A DNA stretch of 8,751 bases from a bacterium (GCA_021781185.1 JAJXXI010000035.1:1-8751); one strand, 5' to 3'; positions 1 through 5,690 are shown, counted from the first letter of the stretch. Notes: generated by a model from the letters alone, not told the origin. Numbers and translations are program-made.

Positions 1-189
1 GGCGTCATCCTTGAAGGCAAAAGGCGGGTAATTGTCATCCATCACCACCCGGATGACTCGGGGCCCGGTGGCCGGCTGAGCCCCGGCAAACCCCGCCAGA
101 AAAAACAGAAACCAGGCCGCGCCCAACCGGAAAACCCGGCGAACAGGAAACAACACCGGCACCAACAAGCTTCCACCCACCAACCGCAT
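1..189 (-). CDS. Exported family-3 solute-binding-domain protein, N-terminal fragment (runs off left edge)
   Basis: The minus strand from the ATG at 189 reads 63 codons without a stop to the window edge. The N-terminus is signal-peptide-like: an arginine-containing region (RRVFR, about residues 17-21), a hydrophobic core (LGAAWFLFFLAGFAGA) and a probable cleavage site before QPA. The mature start reads VIRVVMDDNYPPFAFKDDA, which is the opening beta-strand and ligand-loop pattern (xVxxDxxYPPFxF) of the periplasmic amino-acid-binding fold (SBP_bac_3). The family includes ABC-transporter binding proteins and the periplasmic sensor parts of histidine kinases and GGDEF proteins. The DDNYPPF wording leans towards a sensor, but the rest is outside the window. 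An in-frame ATG at 267 would add 26 hydrophilic residues; I prefer 189 because it gives a sensible signal peptide, though its ribosome site is weak. The domain call is fairly sure, the start uncertain. Confidence 0.7.
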   Translation of the reverse strand, partial: MRLVGGSLLVPVLFPVRRVFRLGAAWFLFFLAGFAGAQPATGPRVIRVVMDDNYPPFAFKDDA

Positions 190-235
190 TCCGGCCGGCC
201 GCCGCCTGGCTAACGCTGCGGCGTGAACTTGATCC

Positions 236-277
236 TCACCGAACGGGATAAGAAATGGCGGCGTCATAAGGCTGCAT
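236..277 (-). CDS. Possible 13-codon leader ORF with ideal Shine-Dalgarno
   Basis: On the minus strand a consensus AGGAGG (positions 291-286) lies 8 nt before an ATG at 277 that opens a 13-residue ORF (MQPYDAAISYPVR) ending with TGA at 238-236. It is the only perfect Shine-Dalgarno I noticed upstream of a gene here, and it sits between a candidate promoter (319-347) and the solute-binding-protein start at 189. It could be a leader peptide, the relic of a broken reading frame, or a chance ORF. The amino-acid sequence shows no run of a single codon that would indicate classic attenuation. Confidence 0.3.
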   Translation of the reverse strand: MQPYDAAISYPVR

Positions 278-318
278 CGTAAAACCCTCCTGACCGGCCC
301 CTCCGCGATGATGGGGCA

Positions 319-347
319 ACACTAACAGAACCGCTCCGAAACGTCCA
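319..347 (-). promoter_or_regulatory. Candidate sigma-70-type promoter for the solute-binding-protein gene
   Basis: Minus strand: -35 TGGACG (347-342), 17-bp spacer, -10 TAGTGT (324-319) preceded by TGT, an extended -10 arrangement. Transcription would begin near 312 and give a leader of about 35 nt before the AGGAGG-led short ORF. The match to consensus is moderate. Confidence 0.35.
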
Positions 348-382
348 TCTCGCCTGCCAGCCGAAAAAAGTCCAACGTCTGC

Positions 383-399
383 CACAGGAACTCCCTGTG
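383..399. repeat. Short inverted repeat
   Basis: CACAGG (383-388) and CCTGTG (394-399) form a perfect 6-bp stem around a 5-nt loop. It lies just beyond the hairpin at the end of the release-factor-like gene and upstream of the promoter of the left-edge gene. It could be an operator half-site pair or part of a termination region; nothing decides between these. Confidence 0.3.
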
Positions 400-411
400 C
401 GAGCGCATTCA

Positions 412-435
412 AAGGCCATCACGGACTCCGGCCTT
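412..435 (-). terminator. Weak hairpin overlapping the stop of the release-factor-like gene
   Basis: AAGGCC and GGCCTT (412-417 and 430-435) form a 6-bp stem with a 12-nt loop that overlaps the TAA at 436-434. Only TTTG follows on the minus strand, so it is at best a weak intrinsic terminator. Confidence 0.3.
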
Positions 436-850
436 AATCGGCCGAGTCAATCCGGCGGCGCCCTTCTTTCTTGCCGGCCTGATGCGACTTGTCCGCCAGC
501 ATCCGCTGTTTGGCGCGGCGGCTGCGACGGCGTTTCTGCCGTCGGATGCGCTCCGCCTCGTCACGTTTGGCCGCCACCTGCCCCAACTGGCCGGCTTCAA
601 TTTTGTCCAGCAGCAACCGGCGTGCGATAAACCGGTTCAGCCCCTGCTGCCGTGTGGTCTGGCACTTCACGCGCAACTGCGTCGGCTTGTGCAGCAGCAT
701 CACGCAGGTCGCGGTCTTGTTCACGTTTTGTCCGCCATGGCCGCCGGAACGCACAAAAGTTTCCACAATATCCGCCTCACTCACGCCCAGCGCCGTCATG
801 CGCCGCGCAAGCTGACCTTCCTTTTCCAAACTGACGGGAAATTGGCTCAT
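434..850 (-). CDS. Stand-alone RF-1-domain (GGQ) peptidyl-tRNA hydrolase-like protein, ArfB/MTRFR-like
   Basis: A 138-residue protein carrying only the catalytic domain of a class-I release factor. The motif [13 protein letters not shown] (GGQ at residues 39-41) is the loop that enters the ribosomal peptidyl-transferase centre to hydrolyse peptidyl-tRNA. It is followed by the family's [20 protein letters not shown] helix region. There are no codon-recognition domains, so it is not RF1 or RF2. From about residue 95 the tail is strongly basic ([14 protein letters not shown]), as in ArfB and mitochondrial ICT1/MTRFR-type proteins, where such a tail contacts ribosomal RNA. This implies rescue of stalled ribosomes. 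The residue before GGQ is His where Pro is usual (GPGGQ). I chose ATG 850 (MSQFPVS), which matches the start I recall for bacterial relatives; a GTG at 874 would add 8 residues. It is transcribed apart from the suf operon, which ends in a terminator upstream. Confidence 0.85.
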   Translation of the reverse strand: MSQFPVSLEKEGQLARRMTALGVSEADIVETFVRSGGHGGQNVNKTATCVMLLHKPTQLRVKCQTTRQQGLNRFIARRLLLDKIEAGQLGQVAAKRDEAERIRRQKRRRSRRAKQRMLADKSHQAGKKEGRRRIDSAD

Positions 851-874
851 GATTTCAATGCTTCGTTCATCCAC

Positions 875-1079
875 CGCCCGGTGCCACCGGCGCCCGCTTC
901 GGCAGAAATGGGTCCGCCTCGAACAAACGGGGAAAATGGCTGGTATTCATCGTGCGAAATGCGGTCGGGCAAGCTTCCACCTGCCGCTTCAAAACTGAAA
1001 TCATTCTACACACCACGGCTGCCGAACAACAGTCTGCAGACCAAGGCAGAGCCGTTTACCATCCGGCGCGGCGGCGGTT
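875..1079. other. Intergenic region upstream of the release-factor-like gene; one weak promoter candidate
   Basis: This stretch lies between the release-factor-like gene and the suf terminator. I see no convincing gene. On the minus strand a -10-like TAGAAT (1008-1003) has only loose -35 candidates (TTGTTC at 15 bp, TGTTGT at 17 bp). A 27-codon minus-strand ORF (950-867, beginning MNTSHF) lacks a ribosome site and recognisable homology; it is not called as a gene. Confidence 0.4.
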
Positions 1080-1120
1080 AAAATAAGAAACCGGCGTCCC
1101 GATGGCAACGGGAGCGCCGG
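1080..1120 (-). terminator. Rho-independent terminator of the suf operon
   Basis: On the minus strand an 11-bp GC-rich stem (arms 1120-1109 and 1101-1091, one bulged G at 1114, 7-nt loop) is followed by TTTCTTATTTT (1090-1080). It begins 17 nt after the sufC stop. A strong stem with a U-rich tract is the classic intrinsic terminator, and it marks sufC as the last gene of the transcript. Confidence 0.85.
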
Positions 1121-1137
1121 TTCAAACAGCGGCAAAA

Positions 1138-1896
1138 TCAGGCGTTCACGATGGCCTCGTAGCCGTTGGCTTCCAATTCCAACGCCAGCGACTTGTCGCC
1201 GGATTTCACGATGCGGCCATCGGCCATGACGTGGACGAAATCCGGCACGATATAATTCAGCAATCGCTGGTAATGCGTGATGACGAGCTGCGCGGAGTCC
1301 GGCCGCTTGAGCTTGTTCACGCCGCTGCTGACGATCTTGAGCGCGTCAATGTCCAGGCCGGAGTCCGTCTCGTCGAGAATGGCGAGCCGCGGCTCCAGCA
1401 CGGCCATCTGGAAAATCTCGGCGCGCTTCTTTTCGCCGCCGGAAAAACCTTCGTTGACGGAGCGCCTCAGCAGATCTTCACTCAATTCCAGCAGCTTCAC
1501 TTTTTCCTTCACGAGCGACAGAAACTCAATCGCGTCGAGTTCCTGCTGGCCCTTGGACTTGCGGATTTCATTCAGCGCGGCCTTGAGGAAATAGGTGCTG
1601 TTCACGCCGGGAATTTCCACCGGATACTGAAACGCGAGGAATAGACCGGCCCGGGCGCGTTCCTCGGGGTCAAGTTCCAGCAGGTCCTGGCCGAGATATT
1701 TCACGGTGCCCTGCGTGATCTCGTAACCGTCGCGGCCGGCGAGAATGGCGGCGAGCGTGCTTTTGCCGGACCCGTTGAGGCCCATCAACGCATGGACTTC
1801 GCCCTCGTTGATCGTCAGGCTGAAGCCCTTGAGAATTGGCTTGTTCTCCACGCCCGCGTGGAGGTTTTCGATTTCAATAATTGGTTGCTTGCTCAT
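1138..1896 (-). CDS. sufC: SufC, Fe-S cluster assembly ATPase
   Basis: SufC is the soluble ABC-type ATPase that drives conformational change in the SufB scaffold during Fe-S cluster assembly. At 252 residues it has the family's normal length. Visible motifs are Walker A GLNGSGKST (39-47), Q-loop in AFQYP (Gln90), signature FSGGEKKR (151-158), Walker B with Asp175-Glu176 in the SufC-typical ILDETDSGLDIDAL, and the switch His208 in VITHYQ. There are no membrane segments. It is separated from sufB by 107 nt that hold a large imperfect hairpin, unusual for subunits needed together, and it is directly followed by a terminator, so no sufD or sufS follows. The ATG at 1896 has no good Shine-Dalgarno but gives the standard N-terminus. 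The identity is very secure. Confidence 0.97.
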   Translation of the reverse strand: MSKQPIIEIENLHAGVENKPILKGFSLTINEGEVHALMGLNGSGKSTLAAILAGRDGYEITQGTVKYLGQDLLELDPEERARAGLFLAFQYPVEIPGVNSTYFLKAALNEIRKSKGQQELDAIEFLSLVKEKVKLLELSEDLLRRSVNEGFSGGEKKRAEIFQMAVLEPRLAILDETDSGLDIDALKIVSSGVNKLKRPDSAQLVITHYQRLLNYIVPDFVHVMADGRIVKSGDKSLALELEANGYEAIVNA

Positions 1897-1916
1897 GTTT
1901 CTAAATTTTATTTATA

Positions 1917-1995
1917 CCACGAATGGACACCCATGGACACGAATCTAAACAAAAACTTCGCGCTTGGAATCATTCGTATTGGTGTCTGTTCGTGG
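1917..1995 (-). repeat. Long imperfect inverted repeat / hairpin between sufB and sufC
   Basis: Arms at 1917-1945 and 1970-1995. Reading the minus-strand RNA, CCACGAA pairs with TTCGTGG (7 bp), GACACC with GGTGTC (6 bp), two further A-T pairs form, and ACGAAT pairs with ATTCGT (6 bp), with a 2x2 mismatch and a GTCC bulge, closing a loop of about 25-30 nt. The plus-strand left arm also holds a direct repeat of ATGGACAC at 10-nt spacing (1923-1930, 1933-1940). No long U tract follows, so it is not a standard terminator. CCACGAATGGACAC-type motifs resemble dispersed intergenic repeats that I recall from Verrucomicrobia-like genomes. It could stabilise sufB mRNA or lower sufC expression. Confidence 0.75.
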
Positions 1996-2003
1996 CTTGA
2001 AGC

Positions 2004-3452
2004 TCAGCCCACGCTGCCTTCGAGGCTTACGCCGAGCAGCTTCTGCGCTTCCACGGCGAATTCCATCGGGAGCTCCTTGAAGACTTCCTTGCAGAAGCCG
2101 TTCACGATCATGTTCACCGCGTCCTGGGTGGAAAGCCCGCGCGCGTTGCAGTAGAAAATCTGGTCCTCGCCGATCTTCGAGGTCGAGGCTTCGTGCTCCA
2201 CACTGGCGGTGGTGTTCTTCACCTCGATGTAAGGAAACGTGTGCGCCCCGCAATTGGAACCGATGAGCATCGAGTCGCATTGCGAGAAATTGCGCGCATT
2301 CGCCGCGCTTTTGCGGATTTCCACCAGACCGCGATAGCTGTTCTGGCCGCGCCCGGCGGAAATGCCTTTGGAGACGATGGTGCTCTTGGTGTTCTTGCCG
2401 ATGTGAATCATCTTCGTGCCGGTGTCGGCCTGCTGCATGTTGTTCACGACGGCCACGGAATAAAATTCGCCCTTGGAATTGTCGCCCAGCAAAATGCAGC
2501 TCGGATATTTCCAAGTGATCGCTGAACCGGTCTCGACCTGGGTCCAAGTGATGCGGGAATTCTTGCCTTTGCACAAGCCGCGCTTGGTCACGAAATTATA
2601 GATGCCGCCGATGCCGTTTACATCGCCAGGATACCAGTTTTGCACGGTGCTGTATTTGATTTCGGCGCGGTCGAGGGCGACGAGTTCCACCACGGCGGCG
2701 TGCAACTGGTTTTCATCACGCATCGGGGCGGTGCAGCCTTCGAGATAGCTGACGCTCGCGCCTTCATCCGCCACGATGAGCGTGCGCTCGAACTGGCCGG
2801 ATTTGGCGGCATTGATGCGGAAATAGGTCGAAAGCTCCATCGGACAGCGGACGCCCTTCGGGATGTAGCAGAAAGATCCATCCGTGAACACGGCGGAATT
2901 CAGCGCGGCGTAATAATTGTCCGTGTAAGGCACCACCGAGCCGAGATACTTTTTGACGAGCTCGGGATGCCCGTGAACAGCTTCGCTGAAGGAACAGAAA
3001 ATGATGCCCTTCTTCGCAAGATCTTCGCGATAGGTGGTGCCCACGCTCACGGAATCGAAAATCGCGTCCACCGCCACGCCGGCGAGCCGGGCGCGTTCCC
3101 GGAGCGGAATGCCAAGCTTCTCGTAGGTTTCGAGCAGTTTGGGATCCACTTCGTCCAGGCTTTTCGGGGCGTCGCCTTTCGGCTTGGGCTGGGAAAAATA
3201 GCTGATGTCCTGGAAATCAATTTTCGGATATTTGACGAATTGCCAGGTCGGCTCCGGCATGGTGAGCCAGTAGCGATACGCCTTGATGCGCCAGTCGGTC
3301 AGCCACGCCGGCTCATTTTTTTTGGTCGAGATGTGGCGGATGGTGTCCTCGCTCAAACCGGGCGGCGTGGATTCAGATTCAACATCGGTGACGAAGCCGT
3401 ATTTGTATTCCTGCTTGACCAGGGTTTCAATTGTCTCGGTGGCGGTGCTCAT
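2004..3452 (-). CDS. sufB: SufB, Fe-S cluster assembly scaffold
   Basis: SufB is the scaffold subunit on which the Suf system builds a Fe-S cluster, normally as SufBC2D with sulfur from SufS-SufE. The protein is 482 residues, the usual length, and is soluble. It opens with the family N-terminus ([18 protein letters not shown]) and ends in the hallmark LEGSVG. Counting from the C-terminus, Cys392 (in SQCDSML) falls where E. coli SufB has Cys405, and the Glu-His-Glu at 419-421 falls where E. coli has 432-434, so the cluster-building residues are kept. The stretch [21 protein letters not shown] is also typical. It starts 18 nt after the PerR-like gene, so the two are very probably cotranscribed. 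No clear Shine-Dalgarno precedes the ATG. The partner sufD is absent from this window. The identity is very secure. Confidence 0.97.
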   Translation of the reverse strand: MSTATETIETLVKQEYKYGFVTDVESESTPPGLSEDTIRHISTKKNEPAWLTDWRIKAYRYWLTMPEPTWQFVKYPKIDFQDISYFSQPKPKGDAPKSLDEVDPKLLETYEKLGIPLRERARLAGVAVDAIFDSVSVGTTYREDLAKKGIIFCSFSEAVHGHPELVKKYLGSVVPYTDNYYAALNSAVFTDGSFCYIPKGVRCPMELSTYFRINAAKSGQFERTLIVADEGASVSYLEGCTAPMRDENQLHAAVVELVALDRAEIKYSTVQNWYPGDVNGIGGIYNFVTKRGLCKGKNSRITWTQVETGSAITWKYPSCILLGDNSKGEFYSVAVVNNMQQADTGTKMIHIGKNTKSTIVSKGISAGRGQNSYRGLVEIRKSAANARNFSQCDSMLIGSNCGAHTFPYIEVKNTTASVEHEASTSKIGEDQIFYCNARGLSTQDAVNMIVNGFCKEVFKELPMEFAVEAQKLLGVSLEGSVG

Positions 3453-3470
3453 CTTTAAAGCTGTTTAAAA

Positions 3471-3905
3471 TCATTTCTCTTTGGCGCAATTGGCGCAGGA
3501 TCCGTGAATGGCCACCTCGTAACGCTGCGGCTTGAACCCTCGCGGCAGGGCCACGCCAGGCAGTTCGCCCGGCAAATCCACGTCAAAAACCATGCCGCAC
3601 GTGTCGCAATGGAAATGCCCGTGCTCATGCATGTTCGGACAAAAACGGGTCGCGCCGCGATCCACGGTCACCTGCCGGGCCACGCCGGACTTTACCAGCG
3701 CATCAAGGCAGTTGTAAACCGTGGCATGGGAAATCTCCGGCATCTGCTTCTTGGCACGGATGAAAACCTCCTCCGCCGTCGGATGATCCTGTTTGCCAAC
3801 CAGCACGTCATAGACCTGTTGCCGCTGCGGCGTGAGGCGCAAGCCGGTGGCACCCAACTGTTCGGTCAGATGCTGTTCGTCCTGCGGATGGCTGCGCGCC
3901 CTCAT
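3471..3905 (-). CDS. Fur-family metalloregulator, PerR-type, heading the suf operon
   Basis: A 144-residue Fur superfamily repressor: winged helix (LRLTPQRQQVYDVL, then SHATVYNCLDALVKSGV at 59-75) and a C-terminal metal and dimer domain. Structural zinc is held by two CxxC pairs (Cys100/103, Cys137/140). Aligned with Bacillus PerR, the regulatory site has His41, His95, His97 and Asp108 matching His37, His91, His93 and Asp104; Fur normally has Glu at the last position, so this reads as PerR-type. The fifth ligand, Asp85 in PerR, is Cys89 here. The open frame extends upstream to 4166, but only the ATG at 3905 gives a normal family N-terminus; the extra part overlaps the methyltransferase gene. 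It is followed 18 nt later by sufB and preceded by a perfect PerR/Fur-like palindrome, implying autoregulation and control of sufBC. A Fur-like iron regulator is the alternative. Confidence 0.9.
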   Translation of the reverse strand: MRARSHPQDEQHLTEQLGATGLRLTPQRQQVYDVLVGKQDHPTAEEVFIRAKKQMPEISHATVYNCLDALVKSGVARQVTVDRGATRFCPNMHEHGHFHCDTCGMVFDVDLPGELPGVALPRGFKPQRYEVAIHGSCANCAKEK

Positions 3906-3915
3906 ACTGAAGCAC

Positions 3916-3943
3916 AATTTATCGCGCCGAAGACCCAAGTCAA
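3916..3943 (-). promoter_or_regulatory. Promoter of the perR-like-sufB-sufC operon
   Basis: Minus strand: -35 TTGACT (3943-3938), 16-bp spacer, -10 TAAATT (3921-3916). The predicted transcription start is near 3909, only about 4 nt before the ATG at 3905, so the message would be nearly leaderless. The -35 is a 5/6 match to consensus and directly adjoins the palindromic operator. Confidence 0.6.
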
Positions 3944-3944
3944 G

Positions 3945-3963
3945 ATTTAGAATAATTCTAAAT
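3945..3963. promoter_or_regulatory. PerR/Fur-type operator, perfect 9-1-9 palindrome
   Basis: ATTTAGAATAATTCTAAAT is a perfect inverted repeat around A3954. Its core TTAGAAT-A-ATTCTAA has the 7-1-7 architecture of the Bacillus PerR box (TTATAATnATTATAA) and differs by one base per half-site. It lies one base upstream of the -35 of the regulator gene, a place where a bound Fur-family dimer could interfere with RNA polymerase. The AT-rich palindrome stands out in GC-rich surroundings. Confidence 0.75.
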
Positions 3964-3993
3964 ACTCCCCGCAGACGGCGAACCGCCGGCCGG

Positions 3994-4578
3994 CTATTTT
4001 TGGAAGACGTGAACGCGCGCCGGCGGGAGATTCCACCAGACAATTTTGGAGGCGATGAGCCGGAAATCATCCGCACCCCGGCTGCGGTTTTTGATGATGT
4101 GGTAGCTGTATTGCACCCAGCGGCCGTTCGGCTCAAGGATGGCGCGAATTTTTTGCGCCAACTCATCCGCCTGCGCCTTGGGAAAATTCAGCAGTGGCAG
4201 ACTGGAAATCACCGCTCCGACCGACCCGACCGGCTCCGGCAACCCGGCCAGCAGGCGGTCCAACTGCCACGCGTCGCCATCCACGATGTGGGCCCGGGGA
4301 TATTTCTTCTGCAGACGCCGCGCCATTTTGGGATTGTTCTCAATGGCCACCAGCCGTTCCTGCCGGAGACCATGTTTAAGCAACGCATCCGTCACCGCCC
4401 CGGTGCCGGGCCCGAGTTCGAGCACATAACTCTCCCGGTTGCGCGGCAACCAGCGCGCCATGGCGGCGGCCAGTTGCGGCGAACTGGGCGTGACCGAGCC
4501 AGTGTGCTGCGGATTGGCCAGCCATTCGCGCAGGAACAACGTCGAATCAGCCAGCGCGGCGATGATTTTTCGTGCCAT
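3994..4578 (-). CDS. SAM-dependent methyltransferase, phospholipid N-methyltransferase-like
   Basis: A 194-residue class-I methyltransferase. The N-terminus FLREWLANPQHTGSVTPSSPQLAAAM (15-40) matches the opening pattern of the bacterial phospholipid N-methyltransferase-like group (PmtA relatives, COG3963). Next come motif I VLELGPGTG (52-60), the acidic strand end LVAIENNP and the GDAWQL region. SSLPLLNFP (about 126-134) is the family's counterpart of the catalytic loop, and the end carries WWNLPPARVHVF. Related proteins methylate phosphatidylethanolamine, but rRNA-dimethylase-like substrates cannot be excluded. There are no membrane helices; association would be peripheral. A candidate promoter lies just upstream (4607-4635). 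It is on the same strand as the perR-suf operon, which has its own promoter and operator in between, so joint function is not implied. Confidence 0.8.
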   Translation of the reverse strand: MARKIIAALADSTLFLREWLANPQHTGSVTPSSPQLAAAMARWLPRNRESYVLELGPGTGAVTDALLKHGLRQERLVAIENNPKMARRLQKKYPRAHIVDGDAWQLDRLLAGLPEPVGSVGAVISSLPLLNFPKAQADELAQKIRAILEPNGRWVQYSYHIIKNRSRGADDFRLIASKIVWWNLPPARVHVFQK

Positions 4579-4606
4579 GTTAAGTTTTCACCCAGGTAGC
4601 ATCGGT

Positions 4607-4635
4607 ATTCTAGTTGAACCTCGGGAGATTGCCCA
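4607..4635 (-). promoter_or_regulatory. Candidate promoter for the methyltransferase gene
   Basis: Minus strand: -35 TGGGCA (4635-4630), exactly 17 bp, -10 TAGAAT (4612-4607). The expected start near 4600 gives a leader of about 22 nt before the ATG at 4578. The -10 is a 5/6 match and the -35 a 4/6 match. Confidence 0.45.
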
Positions 4636-4660
4636 CACAAAATTTGCAACATTACGGTTA

Positions 4661-5434
4661 TTACGGTTTCGCGGCATAAATCCTTCGGTAATCAGCTTTT
4701 AGCGCAGCCCGCCGGGAGTCCCACTCCTGCCAGCTTTCCTGCCAGGCTTCACCCGTCAAATTGGTCCGGGCGACGGGCCAGATGGCATCCAGTTTTTTAA
4801 GCGTCGCCTCAAGCTTTTTGCGTTCCCGCCATTTCAACTGTGCCTCGGCCAGGTTTAACTGGTTCTCCGGATAATCCGGTGCCAGCGTGGCGGCGCGTTC
4901 CAGCCACTCACGTGCCTTGCTTTTGCTGCCGACGCTCAATGGCCAGCCGGGGGCCTGATAATAAAGCAGGCCAAGCGTGCGTGCCGGGCCGCCATAATCC
5001 AACCGCACATTGAGCGCCGCCGCCGTCTTGAATTCATGCTCCACTTCATGAACCAGCCGGTAGGCCGTAAGGGAAGGCGCGTCGGCCTGTGCCAGTTGCC
5101 CCAGGTTCATGGCGAGATAATAGTGACCGGGAGCGGAATCCGGCTCCTTTGCCAGTAACTGGCGGCAGACGGCGATGCCGCGCCGGGCGACTTCTGCACG
5201 CTGCGTATCGTTGGTGGCCAGTTCCGCCAGTTCGGAACTGGCCCGGCCAAACTCACAGGCAGCGTCTGCCGAGTTCGTGTCAGACTGAAATTTTTGCCAC
5301 GCCCCGGCAAAGGCCTTTTCCGCGCGGGCCACGAACACCTCGGTGCGCACCGTCTGCCCGCAAGCCACCAGTGCCGCCAGCGCCATGGCGGCAACAATGG
5401 CAAAAACCCCTTCATTTTGCAGTTTTGACGGCAT
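4661..5434 (-). CDS. TPR lipoprotein, TatT-like
   Basis: A 257-residue exported protein. The N-terminus has a hydrophobic helix ending in a lipobox, LVAC, with Cys25 as the probable lipidated residue, so it is likely membrane-anchored and faces the periplasm. The body is alpha-helical with TPR-like periodicity: AVCRQLLAKEPDSAPGHYYLAMNLGQLA, then GPARTLGLLYYQAPGWPLSVGSKSKAREWLERAATLAPDY. The second part (GGP...LGLL...P.W PLSVGSKSKA...LAP) resembles TatT, the T-component of TRAP-associated systems, and related TPR lipoproteins. No TRAP transporter genes are nearby, so the role is unassigned and is probably a protein-interaction scaffold. It is divergent from the lipoprotein-hpnH pair with a 52-nt gap. 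No terminator is visible after its TAA at 4663-4661. Confidence 0.75.
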   Translation of the reverse strand: MPSKLQNEGVFAIVAAMALAALVACGQTVRTEVFVARAEKAFAGAWQKFQSDTNSADAACEFGRASSELAELATNDTQRAEVARRGIAVCRQLLAKEPDSAPGHYYLAMNLGQLAQADAPSLTAYRLVHEVEHEFKTAAALNVRLDYGGPARTLGLLYYQAPGWPLSVGSKSKAREWLERAATLAPDYPENQLNLAEAQLKWRERKKLEATLKKLDAIWPVARTNLTGEAWQESWQEWDSRRAALKADYRRIYAAKP

Positions 5435-5452
5435 GATGTGGTCAATTAGAGG

Positions 5453-5480
5453 TTGCCATCGTGCAGAACTAATTTATACT
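5453..5480 (+). promoter_or_regulatory. Promoter of the lipoprotein-hpnH operon
   Basis: -35 TTGCCA (5453-5458), 16-bp spacer, -10 TATACT (5475-5480). The expected start, about 7 nt after the -10, coincides with the GTG at 5487. The same A/T block could serve as a -10 (TATAAA, 5478-5473) on the minus strand for the divergent TPR lipoprotein, although no matching -35 is seen there. Confidence 0.6.
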
Positions 5481-5486
5481 CGGCAA

Positions 5487-5687
5487 GTGAGATTAAACTG
5501 GAATTTTCTGTGTCTGCCCTTGATGGTGGCACTGGTGCTTGCGGGCACCGGTTGTGCCGGCGTCAATACCAGCCAGAGCGTTTCCCCGGCCAGTTTTTTC
5601 CTGCCGGGCCTCCTGAAAAATGACGCTCCGACCAACGCCCCCGCGTTGATCCCGGATGTTTCCACCCAAATCGCCGCCGCCAAATAA
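5487..5687 (+). CDS. Small exported lipoprotein-like protein of unknown function
   Basis: A 66-residue ORF from GTG 5487 to TAA 5687. It has a signal sequence (MRLNWNF, then LPLMVALVLAGTG) ending in Cys23; the box reads GTGC, so it fits the lipobox loosely rather than perfectly. The mature part is short, with NTSQSVSPASFFLPGLL followed by a Pro/Ala/Asn-rich linker and IAAAK. I recall similar SVSP.xFFLPGL mini-lipoproteins in Verrucomicrobia, but no function. It lies 3 nt before the radical SAM gene, so the two are almost certainly one transcript. I chose the GTG because it provides the charged n-region; the next Met (residue 13) would remove it. The predicted promoter leaves essentially no 5' leader. 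Confidence 0.7.
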   Translation: MRLNWNFLCLPLMVALVLAGTGCAGVNTSQSVSPASFFLPGLLKNDAPTNAPALIPDVSTQIAAAK

Positions 5688-5690
5688 TCT

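Noticed and set aside
867..950. 27-codon minus-strand ORF overlapping the region just before the release-factor-like gene
   Set aside because: No Shine-Dalgarno, no recognisable sequence, and length within chance expectation at this GC content.
995..1009. Second PerR-like box upstream of the release-factor-like gene
   Set aside because: It matches the palindrome at 3947-3961 in only about 10 of 14 half-site positions, and the good half is simply a TAGAAT -10-like hexamer.
482..1081. 199-residue plus-strand frame covering the release-factor-like gene and its upstream region
   Set aside because: Most of it is the complement of the GGQ protein, and it runs into the suf terminator; no motif or ribosome site supports it.
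2640..3458. 272-residue open frame antisense to sufB
   Set aside because: SufB on the minus strand is unmistakable and full length; this frame shows no domain and no plausible start region.
3967..3993. GC-rich hairpin (GGCGG-TTCG-CCGTC on the minus strand) after the methyltransferase stop as a terminator
   Set aside because: The stem is short with a G-U pair and is not followed by a U-rich tract, so it does not qualify as an intrinsic terminator.
3906..4166. 87-residue N-terminal extension of the Fur-family protein
   Set aside because: The extension overlaps the 3' end of the methyltransferase gene in another frame, crosses the palindrome and promoter, and is not Fur-like; ATG 3905 gives the normal N-terminus.
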